Origin: Sva-07 sp963793335
Lineage (GTDB): Bacteria > Actinomycetota > Acidimicrobiia > Acidimicrobiales > Ilumatobacteraceae
Length of the DNA stretch: 64,000 nt
Assembly: GCA_963793335.1 (NCBI GenBank)
Contig: CAWBZS010000005.1
Span: 124,001 to 188,000, forward strand
Reading direction: 5' to 3'
The notes below the pieces were generated by a model. The model was given only the letters and a program-made list of their open reading frames with translations, was not told where the DNA came from and ran no database searches. Each line of letters starts with the position of its first letter. The stretch's first letter is position 1. Positions 9,101-18,689 of the stretch are shown here, piece by piece. The position numbers were made by a program, and so were the translations under genes.

Positions 9101-10037
9101 GTCCTCGGCCTCGAAGGCGGCCTGTGCGATCTCGAGTGTCCGGTGCAGGTCGTCGGCAAGGGCGTCGGGCCCATCGTCTGCGAGACGCTGGTCGGTGCCC
9201 TTGAACTTGAAGAACGCCATCGTGGCGATCCGGTGCAGCGGGTCCGGCGTGCCGCTCTCGAGTACCGAAGCGATGATCGGTGGCGTCACCCGGACGGCGG
9301 CCTCGGGGTCGGACTCGCGTCGATCAGGTGCGCCGACCGTGTCCACAGCTCCCTTGCGCCAGGTGACCATCAGCTGACCGTCGTTGCGCGGCTTCGTGCT
9401 GCCGTTCCCGAGCAGGTCGGCCATGGACAGGGCTCACGACGATCTGGCCTGCCACCGCCGCCGACTCGGACTCCATCGCCACCGTCGTGTCGGGACCACC
9501 GACGACGAGCTGTCGGTATCGGTCGCCGACCAGGAAGAGGTGGAACGCCCCCGAGTGGGCGCCGATGGAGATCTTCAGTTTGAGCTTGCCGACCGAGGTC
9601 GGGATCTGACTCACCCGTCGAAGTTCGCTGCGCATCTCGACCGCGGCGGACGCCGCTTGCCGCGCATGGTCGGGGCCGGTGAACAGCAGCAACAGAGCGT
9701 CGCCGCCGAACTTCAGGAGCTGTCCACCCCGCTGTGCCGAGATCCCGAGCATCCCACCGAAGACACGGCTCAGGGTCTCGACCAACTCCTCGGTACCGAT
9801 TCGACCTCGTGTGGCAAGCTTCTCCGACAGGGCCGTGAAGCCGGAGATGTCGGCGAACACCATCGTTCCCTCGACCACACGCCAGCGTCGTTCCGGTTCA
9901 TCGGTGACCCAATCGAGAACGATGCGCGGCACCAGTCGATCGAGACGTCCTTCCGAGATGTCGTCACTGATGTCTTCCACGTCGATGTCTGCTCGCTCGT
10001 CGGTATGGGACGGAATCCCCGATCCGAAGCCCGCCAA
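6174..10037 (-). pseudogene. Adenylate cyclase / AAA ATPase / TPR regulator, frameshifted
   Basis: One long gene read in pieces. The N-terminus carries a class III cyclase domain with metal-binding aspartates in VFADISGFTAL and LLKFGGDALLLLF. A second cyclase domain follows (PLQVGIHRGHVFAGELG, IMGDTVNTAAR). Next is an ATPase with a Walker A (LVGEAGLGKSRL) and Walker B-like region (LVLIAEDMHWADDSS), then about 400 residues of TPR helices ending near 6174. Proteins of this design make cAMP or act as large signal-transducing ATPases. The frame changes near 9418-9435, 8955-8975 and 6630-6640, each fitting one extra base. Domain sequence on both sides is well preserved, so sequencing indels are likelier than true decay. 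The best start is a TTG at 10037 without a clear ribosome site. Confidence 0.8.
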
Positions 10038-10083
10038 CGCCGCAAGTTCGTCCGTTGCGCCCGACCGCAGACTGTAGTCCCGT

Positions 10084-11299
10084 TCACGCGCAGACCGTGC
10101 TCGTCGCTGCCGATGGGGCCATCACGCGTCCACGCGTGTGCTCCTGCGATGACCGTGGCGATGAGCTCGCCGGTGTCGGTGAGCACGGTGAGGTCGGCTC
10201 GAGCGCCCACCGAGAGTCGGCCGCGATCGCGAATGCCCAACAGGTCCGCGGGCGTCGACGTCACGGTGGCGAGTGCGTCGGCCAGGTCGCACCCCGTGAA
10301 GGCCACGAGATTGCGAACCGCTTGATCCAGCGCGAGCGCGCTGCCGGCGAGCACCCCATCGGACGTGCGCACCCCGGTGGCGTCGTGCGTGACCTCGATG
10401 TCGCCGAGCCGGAACGTGCCATACGGGGCGCCGAGTGCGGCCGATGCATCGGAAACCAGCGACATGCGCGCCGGCCCCAACGATCGCCACGCCATCCGGA
10501 CGGCGACTGGGTCGACGTGAATCCCATCGCAGATCAGTCCGGCGACGACCTCGTCGTCTGCGAGCACGGCACCGATCGGGCCGACGGCCCGGTGTGAGAA
10601 CGGTGCCATTGCATTGAACAGGTGGGTGGCGGCCCGCAGGCCCGCTGCGCGCGCCGTCGCGAGGTCGTCGGGCGTCATTGCGGTGTGCCCGGCCGACACG
10701 ACGATCCCCCCGGCAGCGAGTCGTGAGATCGCAACGACTGCGCCCGGAGTTTCGGGCGCCAAGGTCACCAACGCAACGGCGTCGGAGCGCACCCAGTCGT
10801 CGAGCTCCGCGGTGTCGACCGCATCGACGTACGACCGAGTGTGGGCACCGAGATGATCGACCGAGATCATCGGGCCTTCGAGGTGCAGCCCGAGTGGCAC
10901 TGCGCCGACGTGGCCGCCATCGACGCGTCCGTCCGTTGCCGACTCGGCCAGCTCGCGCATCGTTTCGATCGCACGGCGCCTGGTGGCGGCGGGCGAGGTG
11001 ACCACGGTCGGAAGGAACGCAGTGACCCCGAAGCGTGCGAGTTCGGCGGCAACGTCGGCGATGCGCTCGGGTGAGCGGGTGAGATCGACACCGTTGGCAC
11101 CGTTGCACTGAATGTCGATGAAGCCGGGGGCGATGATCTGATCGGTGCAGTCGACGAACTCGGTCGCCTCGACGGCACCGCCCGGTTGCGTCGCGTCATC
11201 GACGATCGCCGCGATCCGTCCGCCGTTCGTGACCACGTCGACGCGGGCGAGCCGACCATCGACCAGCGCTCGCCCACCGGTGTAGGACACCACGCTCAT
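10084..11299 (-). CDS. nagA: N-acetylglucosamine-6-phosphate deacetylase
   Basis: Removes the acetyl group from GlcNAc-6-phosphate, feeding amino sugars to glycolysis or cell-wall recycling. Amidohydrolase-fold landmarks are clear: APGFIDIQCNGANGVD, GLHLEGPMIS with the metal-binding Glu, SAGHTAMT, ATHLFNAMAPFSHR and LVSDASAALG with the catalytic Asp. The ATG at 11299 has a strong ribosome site (GGAGGG, seven bases upstream). As assembled, the frame overruns to 9770, well inside the cyclase gene and past the usual 380-400 residues. Removing one base from the GGGG run at 10115-10118 would give a stop at 10084-10086, so I end it there, inferring an indel. The GH20 gene nearby suggests a shared GlcNAc pathway. 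Confidence 0.85.
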
Positions 11300-11447
11300 G
11301 ACGTACCCTCCGCTGCACTGTCCACGCATGCATCATCGCAAAGATGCCAGCGGCCACTGACATGCCCGAGTCTCGGGGCCTGTCGAGCCGGCAGCGCCAT
11401 GCGGGCTCCGCCTCCGATCCGGCGAGCGGGTCCTGCGAGACTTCAGC

Positions 11448-13142
11448 ATGCACGACCTGGTGATTCGCAACGGACTGGTGGTCGACGGAACCGGCGGCGC
11501 TCCCCGCCACGCCGACGTCGCCATCGATGGATCCCTGATCACGGATGTCGGCGATGTCGATGGGCTGGCACGTCGGGAGATCGACGCGGACGGTGCTGTC
11601 GTCGCCCCGGGCTGGGTCGACATCCACACCCACTACGACGGGCAGGTCACCTGGGACCCCGAGCTGGCGCCGTCGAGCCACCACGGCGTCACCACGGCGA
11701 TCATGGGCAACTGTGGCGTCGGCTTCGCCCCGGTGCGCGCCGGCGACGAGGGGTTCCTCATCGAACTGATGGAGGGTGTCGAAGACATCCCGGGCACCGC
11801 CTTGCACGAGGGGATCGACTGGCGGTGGGAGACGTTCGGCGAGTACCTCGCCGCCCTCGATGCCACCCCCCGAACCATCGATGTCGGCGCGCAACTCGCC
11901 CACGCCGCGGTGCGTGCGTACGTGCTCGGCCAGCGCGCCCACGAGTACGACGTCACCCCCGGGGAGATCGACCAGATGACCGCGATCACCCGGCAGGCGC
12001 TCGCGGACGGCGCGTTCGGGTTCTCCACGTCGCGCACCTTCCTGCACACGTCCAAGCACGGCCTCGTGCCCGGCACCCACTCCACCCCCGACGAGGTGAT
12101 CGCCATTGCCGAGGCAGTGCGCGACTCCGAGCACGGGCTGTTCCAGTACGTCTCCGACGACCTCGGCCAGGGCGGCGACGAACCCTGGCTCGACTCACTC
12201 GAGGCCATGGGGTGTCCCACTACGTACACCCTTGCTCAGACACCGGCGGACCCACTCGCCTACCGGCGGGCGCTCGATGCCGCGACGGCGGCCAACGCGA
12301 CCGGCGCTCGTATCGTGCCGCAGGTGGCGGTTCGGCCCACCGGGATGCTGTACGGCTTGCAGAGCTCGTTCCACCCGTTCATCGCCCATCCGAGCTTTCG
12401 CCGCGCCCGCGACCTCCCACTCAGCGAACGCGCAGCGTTGTTGCGCGACCCGAGCTTCCGCCAGACGATGCTCGACGAGGCTCCGCAGACCCGCGACGGC
12501 TTCGTCAACTACCTGGCGACCGCATGGGCGCAGATGTACCGCCTCGGCGATGTCCCCGACTACGAGCCGCCGGCGAACGCCAGCGCCGCGGCCGTGGCCG
12601 AACGCAACGGCCGCCATCCCGCCGAGGTGGTCATGGACTGGCTGGCCGAGCGTGACGGTGAGGCGTTCCTGTTCTCACCGCTCGGCAACTACTTCGGCAA
12701 CGACCACGAGGCGATCCGTGAGATGCTCGAACATCCCGCCACCATCCCGGGCGCGAGCGATGGCGGCGCGCACTGCGGTTTGATCTGCGACGCCAGCTTC
12801 CCGACCTACCTACTCACCCACTGGGCACGCGACCGCGTCCGTGGCCCCCAGATCCCGCTCGAGCGCGTGGTGCGCATGCAGACTGCCGCCACCGCCGAGG
12901 TGTACGGCCTCGGCGATCGCGGCCGCATCGAAGCTGGCTTGCGCGCCGATGTCAACGTCATCGACTTCGACGGCCTCACGCTGCACGCCCCACGGATGGC
13001 GCACGACCTTCCCGCTGGCGGACGCCGACTGCTGCAGGATGTCGACGGGTACCTGCACACGATCAAGTCGGGCGAGGTGACCTTCACCGACGGCGAGGCC
13101 ACCGGTGCTCGGCCGGGGCTGGTGCTCCGCTCGGGCCGATGA
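11448..13142 (+). CDS. N-acyl-D-amino-acid deacylase family amidohydrolase
   Basis: A 564-residue metal-dependent amidohydrolase. The first metal site is DIHTHYDGQ, preceded by the N-terminal beta-sandwich (MHDLVIRNGLVVDGTGG). Further landmarks are GVTTAIMGNCGVGFAP, FGFSTSRTFLH, SDGGAHCG near the C-terminus and the closing GLRADVNVIDFDGL sandwich strand. Relatives cleave N-acyl-D-amino acids or related amides. There is no signal peptide, so the site is cytoplasmic. It is transcribed divergently from nagA across a 148-base spacer and ends six bases before a long palindrome that probably terminates it. A second family member sits at 33737-35455; the two share order and motifs but differ widely, so they are old paralogues. 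Substrate unknown. Confidence 0.85.
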   Translation: MHDLVIRNGLVVDGTGGAPRHADVAIDGSLITDVGDVDGLARREIDADGAVVAPGWVDIHTHYDGQVTWDPELAPSSHHGVTTAIMGNCGVGFAPVRAGDEGFLIELMEGVEDIPGTALHEGIDWRWETFGEYLAALDATPRTIDVGAQLAHAAVRAYVLGQRAHEYDVTPGEIDQMTAITRQALADGAFGFSTSRTFLHTSKHGLVPGTHSTPDEVIAIAEAVRDSEHGLFQYVSDDLGQGGDEPWLDSLEAMGCPTTYTLAQTPADPLAYRRALDAATAANATGARIVPQVAVRPTGMLYGLQSSFHPFIAHPSFRRARDLPLSERAALLRDPSFRQTMLDEAPQTRDGFVNYLATAWAQMYRLGDVPDYEPPANASAAAVAERNGRHPAEVVMDWLAERDGEAFLFSPLGNYFGNDHEAIREMLEHPATIPGASDGGAHCGLICDASFPTYLLTHWARDRVRGPQIPLERVVRMQTAATAEVYGLGDRGRIEAGLRADVNVIDFDGLTLHAPRMAHDLPAGGRRLLQDVDGYLHTIKSGEVTFTDGEATGARPGLVLRSGR

Positions 13143-13148
13143 CGGGTG

Positions 13149-13183
13149 CCGTAACGTTTGGTGTCTGACACCAAACGTTACGG
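13149..13183. repeat. 35-bp perfect palindrome, copy 1 of a dispersed terminator-like repeat
   Basis: Two 17-base arms (CCGTAACGTTTGGTGTC and its exact complement) flank a single central T. It lies between the convergent ends of the deacylase gene and the dab operon. The last gene of that operon takes its TAA stop (13178-13180) from inside the right arm. Copies 2 and 3 are at 58986-59020 and 59771-59807. Position and perfect symmetry suit a bidirectional terminator. Confidence 0.85.
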
Positions 13184-13501
13184 TTTGCGGGCGAGGCGGC
13201 GCCGGGCCTTCGCTCGTTTGGAGCCCGTGAGGGTGCGTTTGCGCACACGGCTCGACAGTGCGGCGCCGTTGGCAACATGGTCGACCAGTTCGGCGGCCAT
13301 CGCTCGGCTGCGCACCCGCTCGACGACCACCGGCGAATCACCGAGGACGTCGAGCACCACGACCGGCCCGTTGCACACGTCGAGGCACGCCACCTCGACC
13401 AGTTCACGGGCCTGGCGCAACTCACGTGCAACGGTGTCGAAGCTGTCGGCCTTGCGACAGTCCTTGCCGGTACACAGACCGACCTGAGGTCCTTTGGCCA
13501 T
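13178..13501 (-). CDS. Thioredoxin-like [2Fe-2S] ferredoxin-type protein
   Basis: A 107-residue protein with four cysteines spaced as in NuoE and thioredoxin-fold ferredoxins: C10-x4-C15 (LCTGKDCRKAD) and C39-x3-C43 (ACLDVCNGPVVVL). These should bind one [2Fe-2S] cluster and carry single electrons. The C-terminus is very basic (RVRKRTLTGSKRAKARRRLARKP), which could tether it to nucleic acid or acidic partners. It is the last gene of the dabB-dabA operon, 14 bases after the ferritin-like gene. A redox partner for the ferritin, releasing or loading iron, is a reasonable guess. Its stop codon lies inside the palindromic repeat. Confidence 0.85.
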   Translation of the reverse strand: MAKGPQVGLCTGKDCRKADSFDTVARELRQARELVEVACLDVCNGPVVVLDVLGDSPVVVERVRSRAMAAELVDHVANGAALSSRVRKRTLTGSKRAKARRRLARKP

Positions 13502-13515
13502 CGTGGTGCGCGCGC

Positions 13516-13959
13516 TCAGCCGATGGAGTAGTCGCGCAGCAGCTTGTTCATCTCGATCACGTGGAGTTCCTCCTGGCCGATCTGGCTGCGGGCGTACTCC
13601 TCGAGATAGATCGACTTGCCCTCGGTCAGCGACAGCAGGGTGCGGTAGAGGTCGAGTGCATACCGCTCGTGTGCGATCGACTCGCGCAGGATCACGTCGA
13701 TCGCGTGATCGTGCGACTCCTCGATCGGTGCGATGCCCTGGTCGGGGTGGCCACCGAGGCCGGTGAGGATCTCACCGGCCTGCTGCGCATGCACCAGCGA
13801 CTCGGCGGCTTGGGCCTGCATGAAGTCGACGAGCGGCAGCCGGTTGGGACCGGTGATCACGAGCGAATAGTGGGTGTAGCGGACCACCCCCGACAGTTCC
13901 GACTTCATGATCTCGTTCAAGACGGGGTTGACGGCGTCGATGTCGATGAGGGTGTCCAT
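13516..13959 (-). CDS. Bacterioferritin-like diiron four-helix protein
   Basis: A 147-residue ferritin-fold protein with the expected Glu/His pattern for a ferroxidase site: E21 (KSELSGVVRYTHY), E53 and H57 (AAESLVHAQQA), E98 (SIAHERYALDLY), and E130/E131 with H133 (GQEELHVIEMNK). Such proteins oxidise Fe(II) and store iron, or act as small diiron oxidases. It lies 21 bases downstream of the PII-like gene and 14 bases upstream of the [2Fe-2S] gene, on the same strand, so it appears to be the fourth gene of the dab operon. Why an iron protein is here is unclear; iron storage paired with its reductant is one reading. Heme-ligating Met was not established. Confidence 0.85.
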   Translation of the reverse strand: MDTLIDIDAVNPVLNEIMKSELSGVVRYTHYSLVITGPNRLPLVDFMQAQAAESLVHAQQAGEILTGLGGHPDQGIAPIEESHDHAIDVILRESIAHERYALDLYRTLLSLTEGKSIYLEEYARSQIGQEELHVIEMNKLLRDYSIG

Positions 13960-13980
13960 GGCCCACAGTCTCGCAGGTGT

Positions 13981-14307
13981 TCAGCCGAAGTAGTCGGGCC
14001 TACTGACCCGAACCTCGCTCACGAAGAACACGCCGCTGCGGTCCTCGAGCAGTCGGCGGATCCCGGCGATCAGGCCCTCGGAACGGTCGATCGGCACCAC
14101 CGTGATCAGCATCGACAGGCTCGCTCGGTCGTTGAACAGCAAGCGTCCCTGATGGTGACCCCCGTGGCCGAAGCCCGACAGCCCGGTCACGGCGGTGTAG
14201 CCGGTCGAGCCGGCGTCGAGGAAGAGGTCGCGGACGGCGGGGACGTCGTCGCCGTCGACGACCACTTCGATCTTCACCATTGCGGGCAGGTCGGTCCAGG
14301 TGTTCAT
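13981..14307 (-). CDS. PII-like regulatory protein of the dab operon
   Basis: A 108-residue protein with the ferredoxin-like strand-helix-strand pattern of PII family members: MVKIEVVVDGDDVPAVRDLFLDAG, then a flexible Gly/His-rich segment in the T-loop place (GFGHGGHHQG), then LSMLITVVP and ADRS-like helix regions. The conserved uridylylation tyrosine context of GlnB is absent. PII-like proteins (for example SbtB) bind nucleotides and gate transporters, including bicarbonate transporters. Lying 11 bases after dabA, it is the obvious candidate to sense energy or carbon status and control DabA-DabB. I start at the ATG at 14307, served by a GGAG; an internal ATG at 14280 is possible. The His-rich loop might also bind metal. 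Confidence 0.8.
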   Translation of the reverse strand: MNTWTDLPAMVKIEVVVDGDDVPAVRDLFLDAGSTGYTAVTGLSGFGHGGHHQGRLLFNDRASLSMLITVVPIDRSEGLIAGIRRLLEDRSGVFFVSEVRVSRPDYFG

Positions 14308-14318
14308 GGTGGCTCCAG

Positions 14319-17021
14319 TCATGTCGAGAGTGGGATTGAGAGATCGGCATCGGCACGGGCGTCGATGACGGGTTCGGGAACGTCGCCGCCGGCGAGGTGC
14401 CACGGCGTCCAGGTGCCGTCGTTGGTGTACCGCGACCAGGCATCGTGCTCGCTGGCGCGGGCCACCACGTGGATCCACTCGCCGCGCACCAGTTGGCGAA
14501 GCCCATTGTTGCGTTCGATGATGTCGCCGATGCGGTCGAGCGGAGCCTGTACCACCGCCATCAGGCGAAGCGGGTCGTGGGCGCGTTGCTCGCCGAGCAT
14601 CACCGATTGCATCGGCAGACCAACGGCGAGATCGCCCGATTGTCCGACGACCACACCGATACCGCCGACCGGGTTGTGCAGCATCTTGTCGCCGGCGCCG
14701 AACACCTCGGGCTCGACCGTCGAGAAGTAGTACTGCGACGAGATCCACTGGGCCACCACGAGCGGCGCGGTCATGATCGTCTCGAGCGCCACACCGTCGG
14801 GGTCGCGCTCGGCCACGTAGCTGTGCAGAAACGCTCGACCACGCAGGTCGTGTTCAGCGGTGATCGAGCGTGGCCCGATGATGAATGCGCCGTTGCCAGC
14901 CAGGCCCCACTCGGGCCGGACCTGGGCCCAATCGTGGCCCCGGTCGCGCACTCGGGCGGCGCTCCCCGGGAGCCGGTCGGCCCGGTCCGCTGCGTTGCTC
15001 GCGCCCGCGCGGTCGAGGTCGGCCTGCAACTCGGCCGTGAGCGTCGCAACCCGACCGGGCAGCGCATCGGGGTCGAGAATCGTCACCGTGTCCGCGGTGG
15101 TGTCGTGCTCGGCAGCGACGAACCAGGTGTCGTTCGGGATCTCGATGCCCCGCTCGACGAGCGCAGCACGAACCTCCATGTCGTTCAGGATCGCGCATGC
15201 GATCCGAGCGCTCGCACCACCGGGTGCGCCACCGCAGGCGCCGCAGTCGAGTGACGACGCGTGCGGGTTGTTCACCGTGACGCTCCCGTGCCCGCACAGC
15301 ACCACGATCGGGGCGAAGTTGGCCATCCCGATCGTCGACACGATCGCTTCGGCGAACAGCGTGCGCTCGTCGAGCGACAGCGCAGCGCGTGCCGTCTCAC
15401 TTGCGTTCTGGTCGACCACGGCAGTGGTGCGCGGTGGTGTGGCCGGGCGGCGCCACCAGGGGCGCTTGCGTCCACCGTCGGTCGAGGCCGGGTCGACCAC
15501 AGCATGTGGCGGCACCAGCGTGCGCAGCGCGGCGGTCGGACCAGCGAACCAGCCGGCCGACTCCGCGAGCGCGAATGGCGAGGCGATGCCACCTTTCGCA
15601 GCGTAGAACGCATCGTGAAGGCCGGCGGTGGCCGAGCAGGCCGACAGGTACGACTGCTCGTCGTCGATCGCGACCTCGACGATCTCGTGATTCGGTGTCA
15701 CGAGGACCGGGCAGCGCGCTTGGGCCACATCGGAACCCAACGGTCGCCAGCGGACCGGCACGCCGAAGAACCCGGCGAAACCGAACGTCTCGTAGTTCCC
15801 GAGCGCTTCGAGTTGGCGCCGGTACCCCTCGGATCGCACATCGATGCAGAACACCAATTGCGCGTCCGGACGGGCCGTTGGATCAATGGCGTCGGTGGGC
15901 CCACCGACATCGACGGCGTCAGGCGTCTGCGATGCGGGCGACAGCCGGGCGAGGAGCCGATCGCGGAAGTTCCACTCGTGGGCCGACAGCCACAGTGCGC
16001 TGCGGTCGGCGTCGGGTGTGGCCGCCAGCAGCAGTGCCACGCCGGCGTCGAAGTCAGGGTGCTCACCCGCACCAGCGAAGGCAGCGATGGCGGCGTCGAT
16101 TCGGCGTTGCAGCAGATCCTGATCATCGGCGACGACGGGCGGTGCGCTGAGGTCCAGGTCTTCGCCGGCCAGGTGTCCCACCGCGGCGCGGACGGCAGCC
16201 AGGTCGAGTGTTCGCAGCTTCACGCCAGGTCGATCCGCCGGCGCCCAGTCGTCGCACCAACGGGCGAAGCTCGCCCAGCCGGGTGTGCGCAACAGCCAGG
16301 TGCGCACCGCCGAAACGCGACCGTCGTCGTCGATGCCGTTGGCGCGCAGCGCGGTTGCCACCATCGTGGCGGCGTCGTCGGGGAGCGATGCGATCTTCGA
16401 GCGCGCGGTGCGGTCGAGCAGTTGGCCGAGTCGGCGGTCGGACGAGGCCACTGCACGCCACGACCGGTAGAGACCGAGTTCACGATCAGGCATTGCCCAT
16501 GGCACATGTGCTTCGTCGACGTAGGCGGCACACCAGGTGGAGACCAGATCGTCGAGCGCCGACGACAACGAGCCCTCGTCGGTGACCGATGGGGGCTGCG
16601 ACACCGGCCCGTGCACCAGGTCCCAGCGCAGCACGTCGATGGCCTCGACGCTGACCCCCGCGACCACGACCGGCCATCGCACGGCGAGATCACGTCCGAC
16701 ATCGCTGCGCCCGATCGACTCGAGGTGATCCCGCATGACGTGGTCGAGGTCGGCATCGGTGATCGTGCCGCGAGCGTGTTCGGCGCGGAAGGCCCCCAGC
16801 GGGAGGTGGGTCCGAGCTCCGAACCAGCGACGCGCCGCCTCGGTTGCGGCGCCGAACGGGAGATCGGTGAGGCCACCGAGAGGGTTCACCGCAACGAAGG
16901 CGGTGATCGGCCAGTACGGAGCGACGATCGATCCTGCCCGAGACACGTCGACGATCAAACGCCCTCGGTCGACGGCAGGCGACGGAGTTGTGGGCTGGTC
17001 GGTTGCAGGCTGGTCGGTCAT
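14319..17021 (-). CDS. dabA: DabA, carbonic-anhydrase-like subunit of energy-coupled inorganic carbon uptake (DUF2309)
   Basis: A 900-residue DUF2309 (PF10070) protein. DabA works with the membrane subunit DabB to hydrate CO2 to bicarbonate in one direction using the ion gradient, concentrating inorganic carbon in the cytoplasm. The zinc ligands of the beta-carbonic-anhydrase-like site are all present: C392 and D394 (VFCIDVRSEGYRR), H578 (LCGHGSVTVNNPHASS) and C593 (LDCGACGG). Other conserved stretches are PITAFVAVNPLGG at the N-terminus and HDWAQVRPEWGLAGNGAFIIG. The ATG overlaps the dabB stop by four bases (ATGA), a sign of coupled translation. DAB systems are best known in autotrophs but occur in heterotrophs that need bicarbonate for anaplerosis. 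No RuBisCO is in the window. Confidence 0.95.
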   Translation of the reverse strand: MTDQPATDQPTTPSPAVDRGRLIVDVSRAGSIVAPYWPITAFVAVNPLGGLTDLPFGAATEAARRWFGARTHLPLGAFRAEHARGTITDADLDHVMRDHLESIGRSDVGRDLAVRWPVVVAGVSVEAIDVLRWDLVHGPVSQPPSVTDEGSLSSALDDLVSTWCAAYVDEAHVPWAMPDRELGLYRSWRAVASSDRRLGQLLDRTARSKIASLPDDAATMVATALRANGIDDDGRVSAVRTWLLRTPGWASFARWCDDWAPADRPGVKLRTLDLAAVRAAVGHLAGEDLDLSAPPVVADDQDLLQRRIDAAIAAFAGAGEHPDFDAGVALLLAATPDADRSALWLSAHEWNFRDRLLARLSPASQTPDAVDVGGPTDAIDPTARPDAQLVFCIDVRSEGYRRQLEALGNYETFGFAGFFGVPVRWRPLGSDVAQARCPVLVTPNHEIVEVAIDDEQSYLSACSATAGLHDAFYAAKGGIASPFALAESAGWFAGPTAALRTLVPPHAVVDPASTDGGRKRPWWRRPATPPRTTAVVDQNASETARAALSLDERTLFAEAIVSTIGMANFAPIVVLCGHGSVTVNNPHASSLDCGACGGAPGGASARIACAILNDMEVRAALVERGIEIPNDTWFVAAEHDTTADTVTILDPDALPGRVATLTAELQADLDRAGASNAADRADRLPGSAARVRDRGHDWAQVRPEWGLAGNGAFIIGPRSITAEHDLRGRAFLHSYVAERDPDGVALETIMTAPLVVAQWISSQYYFSTVEPEVFGAGDKMLHNPVGGIGVVVGQSGDLAVGLPMQSVMLGEQRAHDPLRLMAVVQAPLDRIGDIIERNNGLRQLVRGEWIHVVARASEHDAWSRYTNDGTWTPWHLAGGDVPEPVIDARADADLSIPLST

Positions 17022-18658
17022 GCGCGATCTCCAGTGGTGACGAGTTCGTTCGGTCGAATGGTGTTCGAGGCCGGGCCGACGGAGGGCGCGGGCGTCGAGC
17101 CCGCGACTGCGACGGGCCGCGAGGTGGTGGCGCCCGTGCTCACGAGCCAGCCGTAGACGTTCCGGCGGAGCCTGTCACCGGTCGTCCCGGGCAGGAATGC
17201 AACGAGCGCGCTCAGCGCAGCGATCGCCGCAAGCACCACTGCGACCCAGACGGGGCCGACCGCAGCAGGCACCTCGTACGGCACGGCGTCGACCACGAAG
17301 GCCTCGAAGATGGCGATGCCGCCGATGTAGCCGAAGGCGAGGACGAACACCCCGATCGCGGAGAGCAGCACCGTGCGGCCGACACCGAACGGCGCGGCGG
17401 ACATCCAGCCGTTGGCAGCTCGCCCAACCGAGAGGGCTCCGAACACCACGATCAGAATGGTGGCAGCAGCGGTGAGGTGCGGGTCGATCACCAGCAGGGC
17501 CACTTCGAAGGCGGCGAGCGGGAGGAGCAGACCCATCGCGACCCGAGCGGTGATCGACGTGAGTGTCGAGCGCTCGGCACTGCCGAGATGCGGACGATTG
17601 ATCTGGCGGGTGTGGGCGCTGATGGCGCCGCCGGCCCCGAGGAACATCGCTGCCTTGTACAGGGCGTGACCCACGATGTGGAACAACGCAGCAGCGAATG
17701 CTCCGACGCCGAGCTGCATCACCATGAAGCCCATCTGACCGGATGTCGACCACACCAAGCTGCCCTTGACGTCAGTTCGCACGAGCATGATCGAGGTGGC
17801 GAGCAGGGCGGTTGCGATGCCGAGCCCGAAGGCCAGCGCCATTGCCGTGACCGACTCCGAGAAGACCGGCGAGAAGCGAATCAGCAGCACACCGGCGCCG
17901 TTGACGACGCCAGCATGCAGCAGGGCGGAGACCGGGGTCGGCGCGGCGAGGGTGGACGGCAGCCAACGGTGGAGTGGAATCAGCGCCGAGCGAGCGACAC
18001 CGGCCGCCACCAGGAGGACCGCCGCAATGTCGAGGGTGCGGATCGATCCGATGCGCTCGGCGTCGAGTGACGTCACGTCGATCGATCGAAGATCGACGTC
18101 GCCGACTGCGTACGCCGCCACGATCACGGCGAGGAGCAGGGCGACGTCGCCGATCGCAAAACTGCGCGCCGTGCGACGCTGCGAATCGACTGCCGGCTTC
18201 CATGGCGCCTTGTGACCGAGCAGCGCGACGAGGATGACGCTGGTGGCCACCCACACCAGCAGGAGGCCACTTGCGGTGACCGCTGCGGCCACGAACATGG
18301 TGGAGCTGACCAGTAGTCCGGCGAGGACGTGGAAGCGGCGGGCCCGGGGATCGGCACGCAGCGAACGGGCGGCGAACGACTGCACGATCAGTCCCACCAC
18401 GCTCGTCAGGAGCAGCAGCACCGCACCGACGCGGTCGGCGAACACACCGACCAGCGCGGCGCCGTCGTCACGCGTCATCACCGACTCGACCGGGCCATCG
18501 ACACCGACGGCAATCGCCAACCCGATCGCCGAGACGACCGCCACTGCCGCCGCTGCGACAGCGACGCTGGCGGCCCGGACGGCGTCGATCCGGAGCAGGA
18601 CGGTGGCGACCGCACCGAGCGCCGGAGCGATCAGCGTGACGTAGAGGAGCGTCGACAT
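17018..18658 (-). CDS. dabB: DabB, NuoL/MrpA-like ion-translocating membrane subunit
   Basis: A 546-residue polytopic membrane protein of the complex I antiporter-like family (PF00361). The central signature is clear: HRWLPSTLAAPTPVSALLHAGVVNGAGVLLIR, followed by GSLVWSTSGQMGFMVMQLG and ALFHIVGHALYKAAMFLGAGG, which carry the lysine and histidine residues of the ion path. It is shorter than NuoL (about 610) and lacks the long lateral helix, as expected of DabB. It should couple proton or sodium flow to CO2 hydration by DabA, encoded immediately downstream with a four-base overlap. I chose the ATG at 18658; the upstream extension has no family sequence. The ribosome site is weak. The promoter region carries the element shared with the rhodopsin gene. 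Confidence 0.93.
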   Translation of the reverse strand: MSTLLYVTLIAPALGAVATVLLRIDAVRAASVAVAAAAVAVVSAIGLAIAVGVDGPVESVMTRDDGAALVGVFADRVGAVLLLLTSVVGLIVQSFAARSLRADPRARRFHVLAGLLVSSTMFVAAAVTASGLLLVWVATSVILVALLGHKAPWKPAVDSQRRTARSFAIGDVALLLAVIVAAYAVGDVDLRSIDVTSLDAERIGSIRTLDIAAVLLVAAGVARSALIPLHRWLPSTLAAPTPVSALLHAGVVNGAGVLLIRFSPVFSESVTAMALAFGLGIATALLATSIMLVRTDVKGSLVWSTSGQMGFMVMQLGVGAFAAALFHIVGHALYKAAMFLGAGGAISAHTRQINRPHLGSAERSTLTSITARVAMGLLLPLAAFEVALLVIDPHLTAAATILIVVFGALSVGRAANGWMSAAPFGVGRTVLLSAIGVFVLAFGYIGGIAIFEAFVVDAVPYEVPAAVGPVWVAVVLAAIAALSALVAFLPGTTGDRLRRNVYGWLVSTGATTSRPVAVAGSTPAPSVGPASNTIRPNELVTTGDRA

Positions 18659-18689
18659 TTGACGAACTCTAATAGATGAACTGGGATTC

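Noticed and set aside
15261..17156. 631-codon plus-strand frame opposite dabA
   Set aside because: Shadow frame; all DUF2309 zinc ligands and family blocks are on the minus strand.
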